Positions 8,564-20,059 of a stretch of DNA of 64,000 nucleotides are shown here, in pieces (position 1 is the stretch's first letter; each line of letters opens with the position of its first letter). The stretch is taken from contig NZ_LT906479.1 in NCBI RefSeq assembly GCF_900187015.1, positions 4,898,001-4,962,000 of the forward strand, in the 5' to 3' direction. The notes beneath the pieces are model-generated. The model was not told the origin of the DNA. It worked only from the letters and a program-made list of their open reading frames with translations, and did no database searches. The position numbers and the translations under genes are program-made. This DNA is from Serratia ficaria (lineage in GTDB: Bacteria; Pseudomonadota; Gammaproteobacteria; Enterobacterales; Enterobacteriaceae).

Positions 8564-11011
8564 TTACAGCTTGATCGGCTTGATGTGCCAGATTTCGTCC
8601 GCGTATTCCTGAATGGTGCGGTCGGAAGAGAAGTAGCCCATGTTGGCGATGTTCAGCACCGCCCGCCGCGTCCAGTCATCCTGATTGCGGTACACCTCAT
8701 CCACCTTGTCCTGCGTGTCCACATAGCTGCGGTAGTCCGCCAGCAGCTGGTAGTGATCGCCCAGGTTCACCAGCGAGTCGAACAGGTTGCTGTAGCGCTT
8801 CGGTTCTTCCGGGCTGAACGCCCCGGTGGCGATTTGGGTCAGCGCCTGATGCAGCTCCGGATCCTGCTCATAGTAAAGATGCGGGTTGTAACCGTTGCGG
8901 CGCAGCGCCTCCACCTGTTCGGCGGTGTTGCCGAAGATAAAGATGTTCTCCTCCCCCACGTGTTCCAGCATCTCGACGTTGGCGCCGTCCAGCGTGCCGA
9001 TGGTCAGCGCGCCGTTCAGGGCGAACTTCATATTGCTGGTGCCGGAAGCCTCGGTGCCCGCCAGCGAGATCTGTTCGGAGAGATCCGCCGCCGGAATGAT
9101 GATCTGCGCCAGGCTGACGCCGTAGTTGGGAATAAACACCACCTTCAGCTGGGTATGCACCCGCGGATCGTTATTGATCACCTTGGCCACGTCGTTGATC
9201 AACCGAATGATCTGCTTGGCGGCGTAGTATGCCGAGGCCGCCTTGCCGGCGAAGATCACCACCCGCGGCACCCGTTCGATTTCCGGCTCCTGCAGCAGGC
9301 GGTTGTACAGCGTGATCACGTGCAGCACGTTGAGCAGCTGTCGCTTGTACTCGTGGATGCGCTTGATCTGCACGTCGAACAGCGCGTCCGGATTGACCAC
9401 CACGTTGAGCGTCTTGGCGATATAGGCCGCCAGCCGCTCCTTGTTCTGCCGCTTGGCGGCCTGCACCGCCTGCAGGAAGCTCGGGTAGTCGACGTTGGCC
9501 TTGATTTCGCTCAGCTGGCTGAGATCGGTGCGCCAGGTCTGGCCGATGCTGTCGTCCAGCACCGCCGCCAGCGGCCGGTTGGCCAGCCCCAGCCAGCGGC
9601 GTGGCGTTACGCCGTTGGTTTTATTGCAGAAACGATTGGGGAACAGCCGGGCGAAGTCGGCGAACAGCGACTGCACCATCAGCTCGGAATGCAGGGCGGA
9701 CACGCCGTTGACCTTGTGGCTGGCCACTACCGCCAGCCACGCCATGCGCACCCGCCGGCCGTTGGTTTCGTCGATGATCGACACCCGCGCCAGCAGATCG
9801 TTGTCGCCCGGCGCCACCTCCTGCACCTGCTTGAGGAAGTGGTCGTTGATCTCGAAAATCAGCTGCAGGTGACGCGGCAAAATGCGGCCGATCATGTCCA
9901 GCGGCCAGGTCTCCAGCGCCTCGCTCATCAGCGTGTGGTTGGTGTAAGAGAACACCTGCTCCACCACCGCCCAGGCGTCGAGCCAGCTGAACTTGTGTTC
10001 GTCGATCAGCCGGTGCATCAGCTCCGGAATCGACAGCACCGGGTGCGTGTCATTGAGGTGAATGGCGATCTTGTCCGCCAGGTTGTCGAAGGTCTTGTGC
10101 ATCGTCCAGTGGCGGTTGAGGATATCCTGCACCGTGGCCGACACCAGGAAATACTCCTGCCGCAGCCGCAGCTCGCGCCCGGAATAGGTCGAGTCGTCCG
10201 GGTACAGCACGCGCGATACGTTTTCCGAGTGGTTTTTATCCTCAACCGCCGCAAAGTAGTCGCCCTGATTGAATTTGCCCAGGTTGATTTCGTTACTGGC
10301 CTGCGCGCTCCACAGCCGCAGGGTATTGGTCGCGTCGGTGTCGAAGCCGGGGATCACCTGATCGTAAGCGATGGCCACCACCTCCTCGGTTTCCAGCCAG
10401 CGCGCCTTGGCGCCCTCCAGCTGCACCCGGCCGCCGAAGCGCACCTTGTAGCGGGTGTTATGGCGCGGAAACTCCCAGGGGTTGCCGTACTCCAGCCAAT
10501 AATCCGGCGATTCCATCTGCTGGCCGTTGACGATGTTCTGCTTGAACATGCCGTATTCGTAGCGAATGCCATAACCGCGCCCCGGCAGCGCCAGCGTGGC
10601 CAGCGAATCGAGGAAGCAGGCGGCCAATCGGCCCAGGCCGCCGTTGCCGAGGCCGGGATCGTTCTCCTCTTCCAGCAGCTCGGCCAGGCTCAGCCCCATC
10701 TCGTTCAGCGCGTCGTCGATATCCTGATAAATGCCCATCGACAACAGCGCGTTCGACAGGGTGCGGCCAATCAGAAATTCCATCGACAGGTAATACACCT
10801 GCCGCACATCCTGTGACAGCTGGGCGCGGTTGGAACGCAGCCAGCGCTCCACCATGCGGTCGCGCACCGCGAACAGCACGGCGTTCAGCCAGTCATGCTG
10901 ATTGGCGATGGCCGGGTCCTTGCCGACGATGAACATCAGCTTGTAGGCGATGGAGTGTTTCAGCGCTTCAACACTGACCGTGGGTGAGGTGTAACTAATC
11001 GGTGAAGTCAT
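8564..11011 (-). CDS. glgP: Glycogen phosphorylase GlgP
   Basis: An 815-residue GT35 phosphorylase, the same length as E. coli GlgP. It releases glucose-1-phosphate from the outer chains of glycogen. Visible family blocks are [28 protein letters not shown] and, near the C-terminus, [19 protein letters not shown], whose lysine carries PLP. Last gene of the glgBXCAP cluster. It is separated from glgA by about 150 bases that hold a palindromic repeat, which may modulate readthrough from the operon. A very long plus-strand ORF covering this gene is a shadow frame. Confidence 0.98.
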   Translation of the reverse strand: MTSPISYTSPTVSVEALKHSIAYKLMFIVGKDPAIANQHDWLNAVLFAVRDRMVERWLRSNRAQLSQDVRQVYYLSMEFLIGRTLSNALLSMGIYQDIDDALNEMGLSLAELLEEENDPGLGNGGLGRLAACFLDSLATLALPGRGYGIRYEYGMFKQNIVNGQQMESPDYWLEYGNPWEFPRHNTRYKVRFGGRVQLEGAKARWLETEEVVAIAYDQVIPGFDTDATNTLRLWSAQASNEINLGKFNQGDYFAAVEDKNHSENVSRVLYPDDSTYSGRELRLRQEYFLVSATVQDILNRHWTMHKTFDNLADKIAIHLNDTHPVLSIPELMHRLIDEHKFSWLDAWAVVEQVFSYTNHTLMSEALETWPLDMIGRILPRHLQLIFEINDHFLKQVQEVAPGDNDLLARVSIIDETNGRRVRMAWLAVVASHKVNGVSALHSELMVQSLFADFARLFPNRFCNKTNGVTPRRWLGLANRPLAAVLDDSIGQTWRTDLSQLSEIKANVDYPSFLQAVQAAKRQNKERLAAYIAKTLNVVVNPDALFDVQIKRIHEYKRQLLNVLHVITLYNRLLQEPEIERVPRVVIFAGKAASAYYAAKQIIRLINDVAKVINNDPRVHTQLKVVFIPNYGVSLAQIIIPAADLSEQISLAGTEASGTSNMKFALNGALTIGTLDGANVEMLEHVGEENIFIFGNTAEQVEALRRNGYNPHLYYEQDPELHQALTQIATGAFSPEEPKRYSNLFDSLVNLGDHYQLLADYRSYVDTQDKVDEVYRNQDDWTRRAVLNIANMGYFSSDRTIQEYADEIWHIKPIKL

Positions 11012-11051
11012 AGCTTTTCGATCCCAAGTGCGTGGTTACAACAAGCGTTGA

Positions 11052-11178
11052 TATACCCAAAATAATTGGCGCTGCATCAAGGCGGCAAGGGAACTTATCC
11101 CGATGAACTTACTTCAGTAAGTGATTCGGGTAAGTGAGTGCAGCCAACACCGAGGCAGCGTCAAATATGACGGGAATA
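11052..11178. repeat. Palindromic intergenic repeat, copy 1 (glgP-glgA)
   Basis: An imperfect inverted repeat of about 127 bases runs from TATACCCAAAATAATT to ATATGACGGGAATA. It has the central palindromic core CTTACTTCAGTAAG and internal complementary arms (ggcgctgca against gcagcgtca). A second element with the same termini and core lies at 19881-20007. The right end overlaps the last codons and stop of glgA. No ORF is present, and the form is that of a non-autonomous enterobacterial repeat that can fold as RNA. Confidence 0.75.
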
Positions 11179-12594
11179 AAGTGACAGATAAGCCTTTGCC
11201 GCTATCTGCCAGCCAAAGTCCACGCCCATGGCGTGGCGCTGGACGTGACGCCAGTGTTTAGGCCTGCTCCACAGCACCATCGCGCGCCGGATAGCGTTAC
11301 CCAGGGCGGTGGCGTCACAATCGTCAAACACAAATCCGCTGGCGGTGCCGTCGGCCAGGTTCTCCAGCGCGCAGTCCACCACCGTATCCGCCAGCCCGCC
11401 GGTGCGCCGCACCAGCGGCAGCGTGCCGTATTTCAAACCGTAGAGCTGGGTCAGGCCGCAGGGCTCAAAGCGGCTCGGCACCAGGATCACGTCGGCGCCG
11501 CCGATGATGCGGTGCGAGAACGCTTCGTGGTAACCGATCTGCACCCCGACCTGCTCCGGATAGTCGGCGGCGGCGGCCAGAAACGCCTGCTGCAGCACCG
11601 CGTCGCCGGCCCCCAGCAACGCCAGCTGGCCGCCCTGCTCCAGCAGCGCCGGCAGCGCCTCCAGCACCAGATCCAATCCTTTTTGGCTGGTCAGGCGGCT
11701 CACTACCGCAAACACCGGCAGCGATTCGTCCACCTTCAGCCCCATCGCTTTCTGCAGGTGCAGCTTGTTTTTCACCTTGTTTTTCAAATCGTCGGCGTCG
11801 TAGCGCGCGGTCAGCCGCGGATCCTGGGCCGGGTCCCAAATCTTGTCGTCCACGCCGTTGAGAATGCCGCTCAGCCGCCCCTGGCGCTGGCGTTCCTGCA
11901 ACAGCCCCTCCATGCCGTAGCCGAACTCCGGCCGGGTGATCTCGCGGGCATAGGTCGGGCTGACGGCGGTGACGTGATCGGCATAGAACAGCCCCGCCTT
12001 GAGGAACGACATCTGGCCGTAAAACTCCAGCCCGTAGAGGTTGTAGAACGACGGCGGCAGCCACAGCTCGGCGACGTGATGGGCCGAGAACAGCCCCTGA
12101 TAGGCCAGGTTGTGCACGGTGAACACCGAACGCGCCGGGTGGCCGTTGGCCGCCAGGTAGGCGCAGGCCAGCCCGGCGTGCCAGTCGTGGGCGTGCACCA
12201 CCTGCGGCCGCCAGTAACGATCCAGCCCCTTGGCCAGCTCGCAGGCCATCCAGCCCAGCAGCGCAAAGCGGCGGTGGTTGTCGGCGTAGGCGTACATCGA
12301 TTGATCGTGGTACGGGCTGCCCGGCCGGTCATACAGCCAGGGGGCGTCGATCAGATACACCCCCACGCCGTGATAGCTGCCGTAGCGCAGGCCGACCCGG
12401 CCGGCGAACGAATCGATTTCCGCCACCGGCACGGTGTCGGGTATGCCGTTGCGTACGTCAGGAAAAGCGGGCAATAACACCCGAACGTCGGCGCCTTCGG
12501 CAATTTGCGCCGCCGGCAAGGCACCCACCACGTCTGCGAGCCCACCCGTTTTCAGCAGGGGGAACATTTCAGAACATACGTGTAAAACCTGCAT
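11161..12594 (-). CDS. glgA: Glycogen synthase GlgA
   Basis: A 477-residue GT5 synthase, the same length as E. coli GlgA, that transfers glucose from ADP-glucose to the growing alpha-1,4 chain. The ADP-glucose contact KTGGLADV is at residues 15-22 and the C-terminal domain has [20 protein letters not shown]. The start is the ATG at 12594 ([11 protein letters not shown]) behind AGGAGTG; the longer ORF would add 27 non-homologous residues. The final residues SRHI and the TGA stop lie inside the terminal arm of the adjacent palindromic repeat, so the element has rewritten the C-terminus. It follows glgC by 134 bases. Confidence 0.97.
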   Translation of the reverse strand: MQVLHVCSEMFPLLKTGGLADVVGALPAAQIAEGADVRVLLPAFPDVRNGIPDTVPVAEIDSFAGRVGLRYGSYHGVGVYLIDAPWLYDRPGSPYHDQSMYAYADNHRRFALLGWMACELAKGLDRYWRPQVVHAHDWHAGLACAYLAANGHPARSVFTVHNLAYQGLFSAHHVAELWLPPSFYNLYGLEFYGQMSFLKAGLFYADHVTAVSPTYAREITRPEFGYGMEGLLQERQRQGRLSGILNGVDDKIWDPAQDPRLTARYDADDLKNKVKNKLHLQKAMGLKVDESLPVFAVVSRLTSQKGLDLVLEALPALLEQGGQLALLGAGDAVLQQAFLAAAADYPEQVGVQIGYHEAFSHRIIGGADVILVPSRFEPCGLTQLYGLKYGTLPLVRRTGGLADTVVDCALENLADGTASGFVFDDCDATALGNAIRRAMVLWSRPKHWRHVQRHAMGVDFGWQIAAKAYLSLYSRHI

Positions 12595-12694
12595 TATCAC
12601 TCCTGAAAGTCGGCCAAAGGCCTCTGGATAAGAAATAAGGCAGGCTTGCCGCCGTGTTAATCCCGCGTTGCGCAAGCCAGCGAAACGTTCATCC

Positions 12695-12719
12695 GGCGGC
12701 AGGTTATCGTTCTGCCGCC
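12695..12719 (-). other. Hairpin between glgC and glgA
   Basis: GGCGGCAG (12695-12702) and CTGCCGCC (12712-12719) form an 8-base perfect stem with a nine-base loop. There is no following U-run in the direction of transcription. It is better read as a stabilising or attenuating intercistronic hairpin than as a full terminator. Confidence 0.45.
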
Positions 12720-12728
12720 CAGGTTAAC

Positions 12729-14006
12729 TCACAACTTTGACAACATTTCGCGCGTCACCAGCACAATGCCGCCTTCCGAACGATAAAAACGCTTGCTGTC
12801 TTCGTCGGCGTTTTCACCGATCACCATGCCTTCGGGGATATGGCAGGCGCGGTCGATGATGCAGCGCCGCAGGCGGCAAGAGCGGCCGACGTTCACGTCC
12901 GGCAGCAATACGGTAGAGTCGATGGTGCAGAACGAGTTCACCCGCACCCGCGGGAACAGCACCGAATGCACCACCACCGAACCGGAGACGATGCAGCCGC
13001 CGGACACCAGCGAGTTCATGGTCATGCCGTGGCTGCCGGAACGGTCCTGCACGAACTTGGCCGGCGGCAGCGGCTCCATATGGGTGCGGATCGGCCAGGC
13101 GCGGTCATACATGTCCAGCTCCGGCGTCACCGAGGCCAGATCGAGGTTGGCGCGCCAATAGGCTTCCAGCGTGCCCACGTCGCGCCAGTACGGCGGCAGG
13201 TCGGGGTTGGACGTGACGCAGGACAGGGTGAACGGGTGCGCCCACGCCGCCTTCTGGGCGGTGATTTTCGGCAGCAGATCCTTGCCGAAGTCGTGGGTGG
13301 AACCGGGGGTCGACATATCCTCTTCCAACAGCCTGAACAGGTAATCGGCGTTGAAAATGTAGATGCCCATGCTGGCCAGCGACATGTCCGGGTTGCCCGG
13401 CATCGCCGGCGGATTGGCGGGCTTTTCCAGGAACTCGAGGATCAGGTCGTTTTCGTCCACGTTCATCACGCCGAATTCGCTGGCCTCGTTGCGCGGCACC
13501 GGCAGGCAGGCGACGGTGCACTGCGCGCCCTTTTCGACGTGGTCGATCAGCATGCGCGAGTAATCCATCTTGTAGATGTGGTCGCCCGCCAGGATCACCA
13601 CGTACTCGGCCTCGTAGCGGCGGATGATGTCCAGGTTCTGGTACACCGCATCCGCCGTGCCCTTGTACCAATGCTCGGTGCTGAGGCGCTGCTGGGCCGG
13701 CAGCAGGTCGACGAACTCATTCATTTCTTCGTTGAGGAACGACCAGCCGCGTTGGATGTGCTGCACCAGGGTGTGCGATTGGTATTGCGTGATCACGCCG
13801 ATGCGGCGGATACCCGAGTTCAGGCAGTTGGACAGGGCGAAATCGATGATGCGGAACTTGCCGCCAAAGTGTACGGCAGGCTTGGCGCGGGTTGAGGTTA
13901 AATCTTTCAGGCGCGAACCGCGGCCGCCGGCCAGGATCAGGGCAACGGACTTGATCGGCAGTTGGCGCGCCAACATCAGGGGGTCGTTATTTTCAAACCT
14001 AACCAT
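12729..14006 (-). CDS. glgC: Glucose-1-phosphate adenylyltransferase GlgC
   Basis: A 425-residue ADP-glucose pyrophosphorylase (E. coli 431), the committed step of bacterial glycogen synthesis. The N-terminal nucleotidyltransferase motif [11 protein letters not shown] and the block [19 protein letters not shown] are intact. The catalytic-site region [15 protein letters not shown] and the allosteric segment near the N-terminus ([12 protein letters not shown]) are also present. A left-handed beta-helix region fills the C-terminal third. The family is activated by fructose-1,6-bisphosphate and inhibited by AMP. It lies 15 bases after glgX in the glgBXCAP operon. The C-terminus is about six residues shorter than in E. 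coli, which is minor. Confidence 0.97.
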   Translation of the reverse strand: MVRFENNDPLMLARQLPIKSVALILAGGRGSRLKDLTSTRAKPAVHFGGKFRIIDFALSNCLNSGIRRIGVITQYQSHTLVQHIQRGWSFLNEEMNEFVDLLPAQQRLSTEHWYKGTADAVYQNLDIIRRYEAEYVVILAGDHIYKMDYSRMLIDHVEKGAQCTVACLPVPRNEASEFGVMNVDENDLILEFLEKPANPPAMPGNPDMSLASMGIYIFNADYLFRLLEEDMSTPGSTHDFGKDLLPKITAQKAAWAHPFTLSCVTSNPDLPPYWRDVGTLEAYWRANLDLASVTPELDMYDRAWPIRTHMEPLPPAKFVQDRSGSHGMTMNSLVSGGCIVSGSVVVHSVLFPRVRVNSFCTIDSTVLLPDVNVGRSCRLRRCIIDRACHIPEGMVIGENADEDSKRFYRSEGGIVLVTREMLSKL

Positions 14007-14021
14007 AGCTGACTCCTTTTA

Positions 14022-16004
14022 TTATTTCCGTACCAGCACGCAAAGCGAGTGCGCGGCCTGGTGCCAGGCGGGTAAAACCGCCCGCGAGTCTTCCTGAATA
14101 AAGGGGGCGACAACCTGCCAGTCGCCGTCGGGCAACCTCATCTCCGCCGCCTGCGGCGTGGCGTTAATCACCAGCAGCCAGCGTTGCGAAAGAAGGATCT
14201 GCAGCTGCAGATCGCCCTGCTCCCACTGCTGCGCATCGGGCGGCTGCCCCTGCGCATTCAGCCACCGCACGCTGCCGTCGCCGTCCTGCCACCAGCGGTC
14301 CTGCCGCAGCGCGGGGATCTGCCGGCGCAGGCGAATCAGCGCGGCGGCGTAAGCGGTAAGGGAGTCGTCCGCCGTGGCCCAGTCGAGCCAGGTGGTGGCG
14401 TTGTCCTGACAATAGGCATTGTTGTTCCCCTGCTGGCTATGTCCATGTTCGTCGCCGGCCAGCAGCATCGGCGTTCCCTGGGACAGTAACAGCGTGGCGA
14501 GCAGCGCCCGCTGGCTGGCCCTGCGGCGTTGCACAATGGCGTCGTCGGCCGTCGGGCCTTCAACGCCGTGGTTGTTGCTGAAATTGCGTTCGCTACCGTC
14601 GCGGTTGCCTTCGCCGTTCGGCTGGTTGTGTTTTTGATTGAAACTGACCAGGTCCTGCAGGGTGAAGCCGTCGTGCGCGGTCAGCATGTTGATGGCGGCG
14701 TAAGGCGCCCGCCCGCGTTGGTTGAACAGGTCGCTGGAGGCGGCGAAACGCCGGGCGAACTGGCCGAGCGAGACTTCCCCCTGCAGCCAGAAGCCGCGCA
14801 TATCGTCCCGATAACGGTCGTTCCATTCGGCGAAGCGGCCGGGAAACGCCCCCACCTGATAGCCGCCGGGGCCGATGTCCCAAGGCTCGGCGATCAGCTT
14901 GCAGCGCGACAGCAGGTCGTCCGCCAGCATCGCCTGGAACAGCGGCGCCTCGCGATCGAACGCCGGCGTGCGGCCGAGCACGCTGCCCAAATCGAAGCGG
15001 AAGCCGTCGACGTGGCACTCTTTTACCCAGAAGCGCAGGCAGTCCATCACCCAGGCAACGCCCTGCGGGCTATCCAGCCGCAGCGTATTGCCGCAGCCGG
15101 TATCGTTGACGTAGTCCCCGTCGGGCGTCAGCCAGTAATAGCCCGGGTTGTCGATACCGCGCAGCGACAGCGTCGGCCCATCGAGATCCAGCTCGGCGCT
15201 GTGGTTGAACACCACGTCGAGGATCACCTCGATGCCGGCCTTATGCAGCGCCTTGACCGCGTCGCGAAACTCACCCAGCGGCGTGCTCCCGGTGCGCAGG
15301 CTGGCGTAGCGGTTATCCGGCGCATAGGGCGCCAGCACGTTATAGCCCCAGTAGTTGATCAGCCCGAGCCGCTGCAGGCGCGGTTCAGAGGTGTGCTGCT
15401 GCACCGGCAACAGCTCCAGCGCGGTGATGCCGAGGCGTTTGAAATAGGCGATCATCACCGGATGGCCGAGGGCGGCGAAGCTGCCGCGCAGCGCCGGCGG
15501 GATGTCCGGATGCAGCAGCGTCAGGCCGCGCACGTGCGCCTCGTAGATCACCGTTTGCCCCCAGGGGGTCGCGGGCGGGCGATCGTCCTGCCAGTCATAG
15601 CGCTCGTCGACCACCACGCACTTCGGCATCAGCTCCGCGCTGTCGTGCGCGTCCGGCCGGTCGTAACCGCCGTGCAGCTGCGGATGGTCCGCCACCGGCC
15701 CTTCGACCGCGCGCGCGGCGGGATCCAGCAGCAGTTTTTCGGGGTTGCAGCGCAGGCCCCGCGCCGGATCAAACGGGCCATGAACCCGATAACCGTAGCG
15801 CTGGCCCGGTTTGCCTCCCGGCAGGTAGCCGTGCCAAACGTCGCCGCTGCGCGCCGGCAGCGGCAGCCGCACTTCGCGCCGTTGGCCGTCGAACAGGCAC
15901 AGCTCCACCCGCTCCGCGCAGGCGGAATACAGGCTAAAGTTGACGCCGTTGCCGTCGTAATGCGCCCCCAGCGGCGCGGCGAGGCCGGGCTTCAGCTCCG
16001 TCAT
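14022..16004 (-). CDS. glgX: Glycogen debranching enzyme GlgX
   Basis: A 660-residue GH13 enzyme (E. coli 657) that hydrolyses alpha-1,6 branches of limit dextrins left by GlgP. An N-terminal CBM48-like domain (about 1-130) precedes the alpha-amylase barrel. The nucleophile Asp338 is in GFRFDLGS and the acid Glu373 in LIAEPWDIG. Its start overlaps the glgB stop by four bases (ATGA type), so translation is probably coupled. Intact. Confidence 0.97.
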   Translation of the reverse strand: MTELKPGLAAPLGAHYDGNGVNFSLYSACAERVELCLFDGQRREVRLPLPARSGDVWHGYLPGGKPGQRYGYRVHGPFDPARGLRCNPEKLLLDPAARAVEGPVADHPQLHGGYDRPDAHDSAELMPKCVVVDERYDWQDDRPPATPWGQTVIYEAHVRGLTLLHPDIPPALRGSFAALGHPVMIAYFKRLGITALELLPVQQHTSEPRLQRLGLINYWGYNVLAPYAPDNRYASLRTGSTPLGEFRDAVKALHKAGIEVILDVVFNHSAELDLDGPTLSLRGIDNPGYYWLTPDGDYVNDTGCGNTLRLDSPQGVAWVMDCLRFWVKECHVDGFRFDLGSVLGRTPAFDREAPLFQAMLADDLLSRCKLIAEPWDIGPGGYQVGAFPGRFAEWNDRYRDDMRGFWLQGEVSLGQFARRFAASSDLFNQRGRAPYAAINMLTAHDGFTLQDLVSFNQKHNQPNGEGNRDGSERNFSNNHGVEGPTADDAIVQRRRASQRALLATLLLSQGTPMLLAGDEHGHSQQGNNNAYCQDNATTWLDWATADDSLTAYAAALIRLRRQIPALRQDRWWQDGDGSVRWLNAQGQPPDAQQWEQGDLQLQILLSQRWLLVINATPQAAEMRLPDGDWQVVAPFIQEDSRAVLPAWHQAAHSLCVLVRK

Positions 16005-18187
16005 TGCGCCTCCCGCAGCAGGTAGATGGTCGCCAGCGGCGGCACCGTCACGCTGATGGAGTATTCGCGGCCGTGGCTGCCGACCTGCTCGGACTCGACC
16101 CTCCCCTGATTGCCGGCGTTGCTGCCGTGATAGTGATGCGAATCGGTGTTGAGGATCTCCCGATAGCCGCCGGAACGGGAGATGCCGATGCGATAGTGAT
16201 GACGCGGCACCGGCGTAAAGTTGCTGACGGCGATCAGCTCATTGCCCTGCGAGTCGTAGCGGGCGAAGGCGAACACCGAATTGTCGTGATCGTCGACCAC
16301 CAGCCACTCGAAGCCGTCGGGGCAGTAATCCCGCTCATACAGCGGCGCCTGCTGCTGATAGCAGCGGTTCAGATCGCGCACCAGCCTTTGCACGCCGTTA
16401 TGCCAGTTGTCCAGCCCTTCCAGCAGGTGCCAGTCGAGGCTGGTATCGAAATTCCACTCGCGCCCCTGGGCGAACTCGCAGCCCATAAACAGCAGCTTCT
16501 TGCCGGGGTGCGCCCACATAAAGCCGTAGTAGGCGCGCAGGTTGGCGAACTTTTGCCAGGCGTCGCCGGGCATGCGATCGAGAATCGACTTCTTGCCGTG
16601 CACCACTTCATCGTGCGAGATCGGCAGCACAAAGTTCTCGGTGTAGGCGTACAGCATGCCGAAGGTCATCTGGTTATGGTGATATTTGCGGTGCACCGGA
16701 TCGCATTTCATGTAGTTGAGGGTGTCGTGCATCCAGCCCAGGTTCCATTTGTAGTGGAAACCCAGTCCGTTGGCGTCCGGCGGCAGCGTCACGCCGGGAT
16801 AATCGGTGGATTCCTCCGCCAGCGTCACCGCGCCGGGCCGCTCTTTGCCGAGGGTCTGATTGGTGTAGCGCAGGAAGGAGATGGCCTCCAGATTCTCGTT
16901 GCCGCCGTAGTAGTTCGGCACCCATTCGCCGTCGGCGCGGCTGTAGTCGCGGTAGATCATCGAGGCCACCGCATCGACCCGCAGCGCATCGATGCCAAAG
17001 CGCTCCAGCCAATACAGCGCATTGCCCGCCAGGTAGTTGCGCACCTCATGGCGGCCATAGTTGTAGATCAGCGTGTTCCAGTCCTGGTGGAAACCCTCGC
17101 GCGGATCGGCGTACTCGTACAGCGCGGTGCCGTCGAAGTTCGCCAGCCCGTAGGCGTCGCTGGGAAAATGCCCCGGCACCCAGTCGAGGATCACGTTGAT
17201 GCCGGCCTGGTGCGCCGCCGCCACGAAGGCTTTGAAGTCGGCCGGGGTGCCGAAGCGCCGGGTCGGCGCATACAGCCCCAGCGGCTGGTAGCCCCAGCTG
17301 CCGTCGAACGGGTGTTCGTTGATCGGCAGCAGCTCGATATGGGTGAAGCCCATGTCCTTGACGTAGGCGATCAGCTGCGCCGCCAGCTCGCCGTAGCTGA
17401 GCCAGAAGTGATCGTCGGTATGGCGCCGCCACGAGCCGAGATGCACCTCGTAGATGGAAATCGGCCGATCGAAATCATTGGCGCGCCGACGTTCCGGCGT
17501 CTGTTCGACCACCTCCGGCAACGGCGCCACCAACGAGGCGGTATCCGGGCGCATCTGCGCCTCGAAGGCGTAAGGGTCGGCCTTCAGCTGGGTGTTGCCG
17601 TAGCAGTCGATGATTTCATACTTGTACAGCTGGCCGGCCTGCACGCCGGGCAAGAACAGCTCCCAGATGCCGTTTTCACGGCGGCGGCGCATCGGATGGC
17701 GGCGGCCGTCCCAGAAATTGAACTCCCCCACCACCGAAACGCGTTGGGCGTTGGGCGCCCAGACCGCAAAGCTGACGCCGTCGACGCCGTCCAGCGTCGC
17801 CAGATGGGCGCCCAGCCGCTCATAGGGGCGCAAATGGGTGCCCTCCGCCAGCAGCCAGCTGTCGATATCCTGCAATAAGGGGCCAAAACGGTAGGGATCT
17901 TCGACGATCTGTTGGTGATCGCGCCAGCTGACCTGCAGCTGGTAGCGGAAAGGCGTTTTGCGGCGCGGCACCGCGGCGCTGAAGAAGCCGCGCGGGTCAT
18001 CGCAGCGTAGCTGCACCAGCCGGCGGCCGGTCTGCTGATCCACCAGCCACACCTCGGTGGCGTCCGGCAGCAGCGCGCGCACCTGCAGGCCGTTATCGGC
18101 CGCATGCATGCCAAGCAGAGCGAAGGGGTCGGCGTAATGGCCGGAGATAAGCTGATCAATCACGTCACGATCGGGAAGTACAGGCAT
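16001..18187 (-). CDS. glgB: 1,4-alpha-glucan branching enzyme GlgB
   Basis: A 728-residue GH13 branching enzyme, the same length as E. coli GlgB. It has an N-terminal domain, a CBM48 domain (about 115-215) and a catalytic barrel. The nucleophile Asp405 is in [12 protein letters not shown] and the acid Glu458 in LAEESTD, both at the E. coli positions. The start is the ATG at 18187 ([10 protein letters not shown]) behind AAGGAAG; 27 further upstream codons do not fit the family. First gene of the glgBXCAP operon, so the promoter must lie in the gap towards asd. Confidence 0.97.
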   Translation of the reverse strand: MPVLPDRDVIDQLISGHYADPFALLGMHAADNGLQVRALLPDATEVWLVDQQTGRRLVQLRCDDPRGFFSAAVPRRKTPFRYQLQVSWRDHQQIVEDPYRFGPLLQDIDSWLLAEGTHLRPYERLGAHLATLDGVDGVSFAVWAPNAQRVSVVGEFNFWDGRRHPMRRRRENGIWELFLPGVQAGQLYKYEIIDCYGNTQLKADPYAFEAQMRPDTASLVAPLPEVVEQTPERRRANDFDRPISIYEVHLGSWRRHTDDHFWLSYGELAAQLIAYVKDMGFTHIELLPINEHPFDGSWGYQPLGLYAPTRRFGTPADFKAFVAAAHQAGINVILDWVPGHFPSDAYGLANFDGTALYEYADPREGFHQDWNTLIYNYGRHEVRNYLAGNALYWLERFGIDALRVDAVASMIYRDYSRADGEWVPNYYGGNENLEAISFLRYTNQTLGKERPGAVTLAEESTDYPGVTLPPDANGLGFHYKWNLGWMHDTLNYMKCDPVHRKYHHNQMTFGMLYAYTENFVLPISHDEVVHGKKSILDRMPGDAWQKFANLRAYYGFMWAHPGKKLLFMGCEFAQGREWNFDTSLDWHLLEGLDNWHNGVQRLVRDLNRCYQQQAPLYERDYCPDGFEWLVVDDHDNSVFAFARYDSQGNELIAVSNFTPVPRHHYRIGISRSGGYREILNTDSHHYHGSNAGNQGRVESEQVGSHGREYSISVTVPPLATIYLLREAQ

Positions 18188-18596
18188 AGTCTTCTTCCTT
18201 AGATTAACAGCATGATCTATAAGAATCGGCCGGTTGATTGATCCATGGCCGTTTTGGTTATCATGCAATTCATTCGGTATCTAAAGCGTGATTGCGGTCG
18301 GTTATTGACCAATCTTTGACTTCCCGACCTGAATTTCGCTCTTTATGCTTATTTTTAAGGGGCTATCAGCGCTGGTGAAAATTTATCCGCCAGTGCTTTA
18401 AGCATAGCCAATGTCCGTTAAAAGCAGCGCAGCATTGCCAAGGAAAATTCTTCATTAAGAAAACTGCCAGCCTGACGGCGTCTTTGCGCTGTCGCCGACG
18501 GGGAAAAATGCGGGTTACCGGTAGGCGAAGCCCTGCTTTCAGCCACTTTGTCCATAGCGCGGCATGAGCGACAAAAAGGTGAAAAATAGGGCTTTA
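18188..18596. other. Gap between asd and glgB; probable glg promoter region
   Basis: About 410 bases without a credible ORF. The half nearest glgB is relatively AT-rich and is where the glgBXCAP promoter should be. I could not assign hexamers or operator sites with confidence. Confidence 0.4.
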
Positions 18597-18620
18597 GGGG
18601 GCTGAAAGAGGCCAGCCCCC
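18590..18620 (-). terminator. Probable asd terminator
   Basis: GGGGGCTG (18597-18604) pairs with CAGCCCCC (18613-18620) across an eight-base loop, just after the asd stop. On the asd transcript the stem is followed by a short mixed stretch and then five U, so the form is imperfect. Confidence 0.55.
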
Positions 18621-18637
18621 GGGAAGTTCAGTTCAGT

Positions 18638-19744
18638 TTACAGCAGGATACGCAGCATGCGGCGCAACGGCTCGGCCGCGCCCCACAACAGCTGGTCGCC
18701 CACGGTGAACGCCGACAGATATTCCGGCCCCATATTCAGCTTGCGCAAACGGCCGACCGGCGTATTCAGCGTGCCGGTTACCGCCGCCGGCGTCAGTTCG
18801 CGCATCGTCAGCTCGCGGTCGTTCGGGATCACCCGCACCCAGTCGTTGTGCGTCGCCAGCATTTGTTCGATTTCCGGCAGCGAAACGTCTTTTTTCAGCT
18901 TCAGCGTAAAGGCCTGGCTGTGGCAGCGCAGCGCGCCGACGCGCACGCACAGGCCGTCGACAGGGATCACGCTGGACGTATTCAGGATCTTGTTGGTTTC
19001 CGCCTGGCCCTTCCACTCTTCGCGGCTCTGGCCGTTATCGAGCGCCTTGTCGATCCAGGGGATCAGGCTGCCGGCCAGCGGCACGCCGAAGTTGTCGGTC
19101 GGCAGCTTGCCGCTGCGGGTGGCCGCGGTCACCTTGCGCTCGATGTCCAAAATGGCCGAGGCCGGGTCCTGCAGCTCTTTCGCCACGTCGGCGTGCAGCA
19201 TGCCCATTTGGGTCAGCAGTTCGCGCATGTGGCGCGCGCCGCCGCCGGAGGCCGCCTGATAGGTGGCGACCGACGCCCACTCCACCAAATCGTTGGCGAA
19301 CAGGCCGCCGAGCGACATCAGCATCAGGCTGACGGTGCAGTTGCCGCCGACGAAGGTCTTGATGCCGTTATCCAGCCCCTGCTGAATCACCGCATGGTTG
19401 ACCGGATCCAGGATGATGATCGCGTCATTCTGCATGCGCAGCGAAGACGCCGCGTCAATCCAGTACCCCTGCCAGCCGCTTTCACGCAGCTTGGGGTAAA
19501 TTTCGTTGGTATAATCTCCGCCCTGGCAGGTAATAATGATGTCGAGCGCGCTCAGCGCGTCGACGTCATAGGCATCCTGCAGGGTGCCCTGCGGCTGGCC
19601 GCCGAAGGCCGGCGCTGCGGCGCCGTGCTGCGAGGTGGAGAAAAAGACCGGGCGAATGGCGTCAAAATCGCGCTCTTCCGTCATGCGTTGCATGAGGACC
19701 GAGCCGACCATTCCGCGCCAACCGATGAAACCAACGTTTTTCAT
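18638..19744 (-). CDS. asd: Aspartate-semialdehyde dehydrogenase Asd
   Basis: A 368-residue enzyme (E. coli 367) that reduces beta-aspartyl phosphate with NADPH to aspartate semialdehyde, the branch point for lysine, diaminopimelate, methionine and threonine. The nucleotide motif GWRGMVG is at residues 8-14 and the active-site Cys136 in [11 protein letters not shown]. It is a single-gene unit between glgB and yhgN, as in E. coli. It is essential for peptidoglycan synthesis through diaminopimelate. The upstream gap contains the second palindromic repeat. No riboswitch-like leader was recognised. Confidence 0.97.
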   Translation of the reverse strand: MKNVGFIGWRGMVGSVLMQRMTEERDFDAIRPVFFSTSQHGAAAPAFGGQPQGTLQDAYDVDALSALDIIITCQGGDYTNEIYPKLRESGWQGYWIDAASSLRMQNDAIIILDPVNHAVIQQGLDNGIKTFVGGNCTVSLMLMSLGGLFANDLVEWASVATYQAASGGGARHMRELLTQMGMLHADVAKELQDPASAILDIERKVTAATRSGKLPTDNFGVPLAGSLIPWIDKALDNGQSREEWKGQAETNKILNTSSVIPVDGLCVRVGALRCHSQAFTLKLKKDVSLPEIEQMLATHNDWVRVIPNDRELTMRELTPAAVTGTLNTPVGRLRKLNMGPEYLSAFTVGDQLLWGAAEPLRRMLRILL

Positions 19745-19880
19745 AATGACTGTGTCCTGCCTTGGGGATGGCTATTAGATGATGAAAATGGTGTGCAATA
19801 TCTCTTCACCTTACAAAATGTCGGCGCGGGCGCAAAGTGAATTTATTCGATGGCTGGGCATTTCTCAGCAATCCTTCTTA

Positions 19881-20007
19881 TATACCCGTCGTCTTTCAAA
19901 CTGCAACGTTGTTACCTGCACGATCTTACCCCAGTCACTTACTTGAGTAAGCTCCTGGGGATGCGATCGCTGGGCGCCTAGCTGCAATTTGAAATCCATA
20001 GGGTATA
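19881..20007. repeat. Palindromic intergenic repeat, copy 2 (asd-yhgN)
   Basis: A 127-base imperfect inverted repeat begins with TATACCCGTCGTCTTTC and ends with CATAGGGTATA. Its arms tttcaaactgca and tgcaatttgaaa pair. The core is CTTACTTGAGTAAG, flanked by CCCCAG and CTGGGG. It shares termini and core with the element at 11052-11178. It fills most of the 315-base gap between the divergent asd and yhgN genes; nothing else was recognised there. Confidence 0.75.
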
Positions 20008-20059
20008 GGCAAGGACGCGGCCTGAACGGCCGACGTGTATTTTAAATCCCGAGGTCACC

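Noticed and set aside
8387..10816. An 809-codon plus-strand ORF opposite glgP
   Set aside because: His/Arg/Val-rich shadow frame, no domain, and starts inside glpD.
12595..12675. Longer start of glgA
   Set aside because: A good ribosome site and family N-terminus place the start at 12594.
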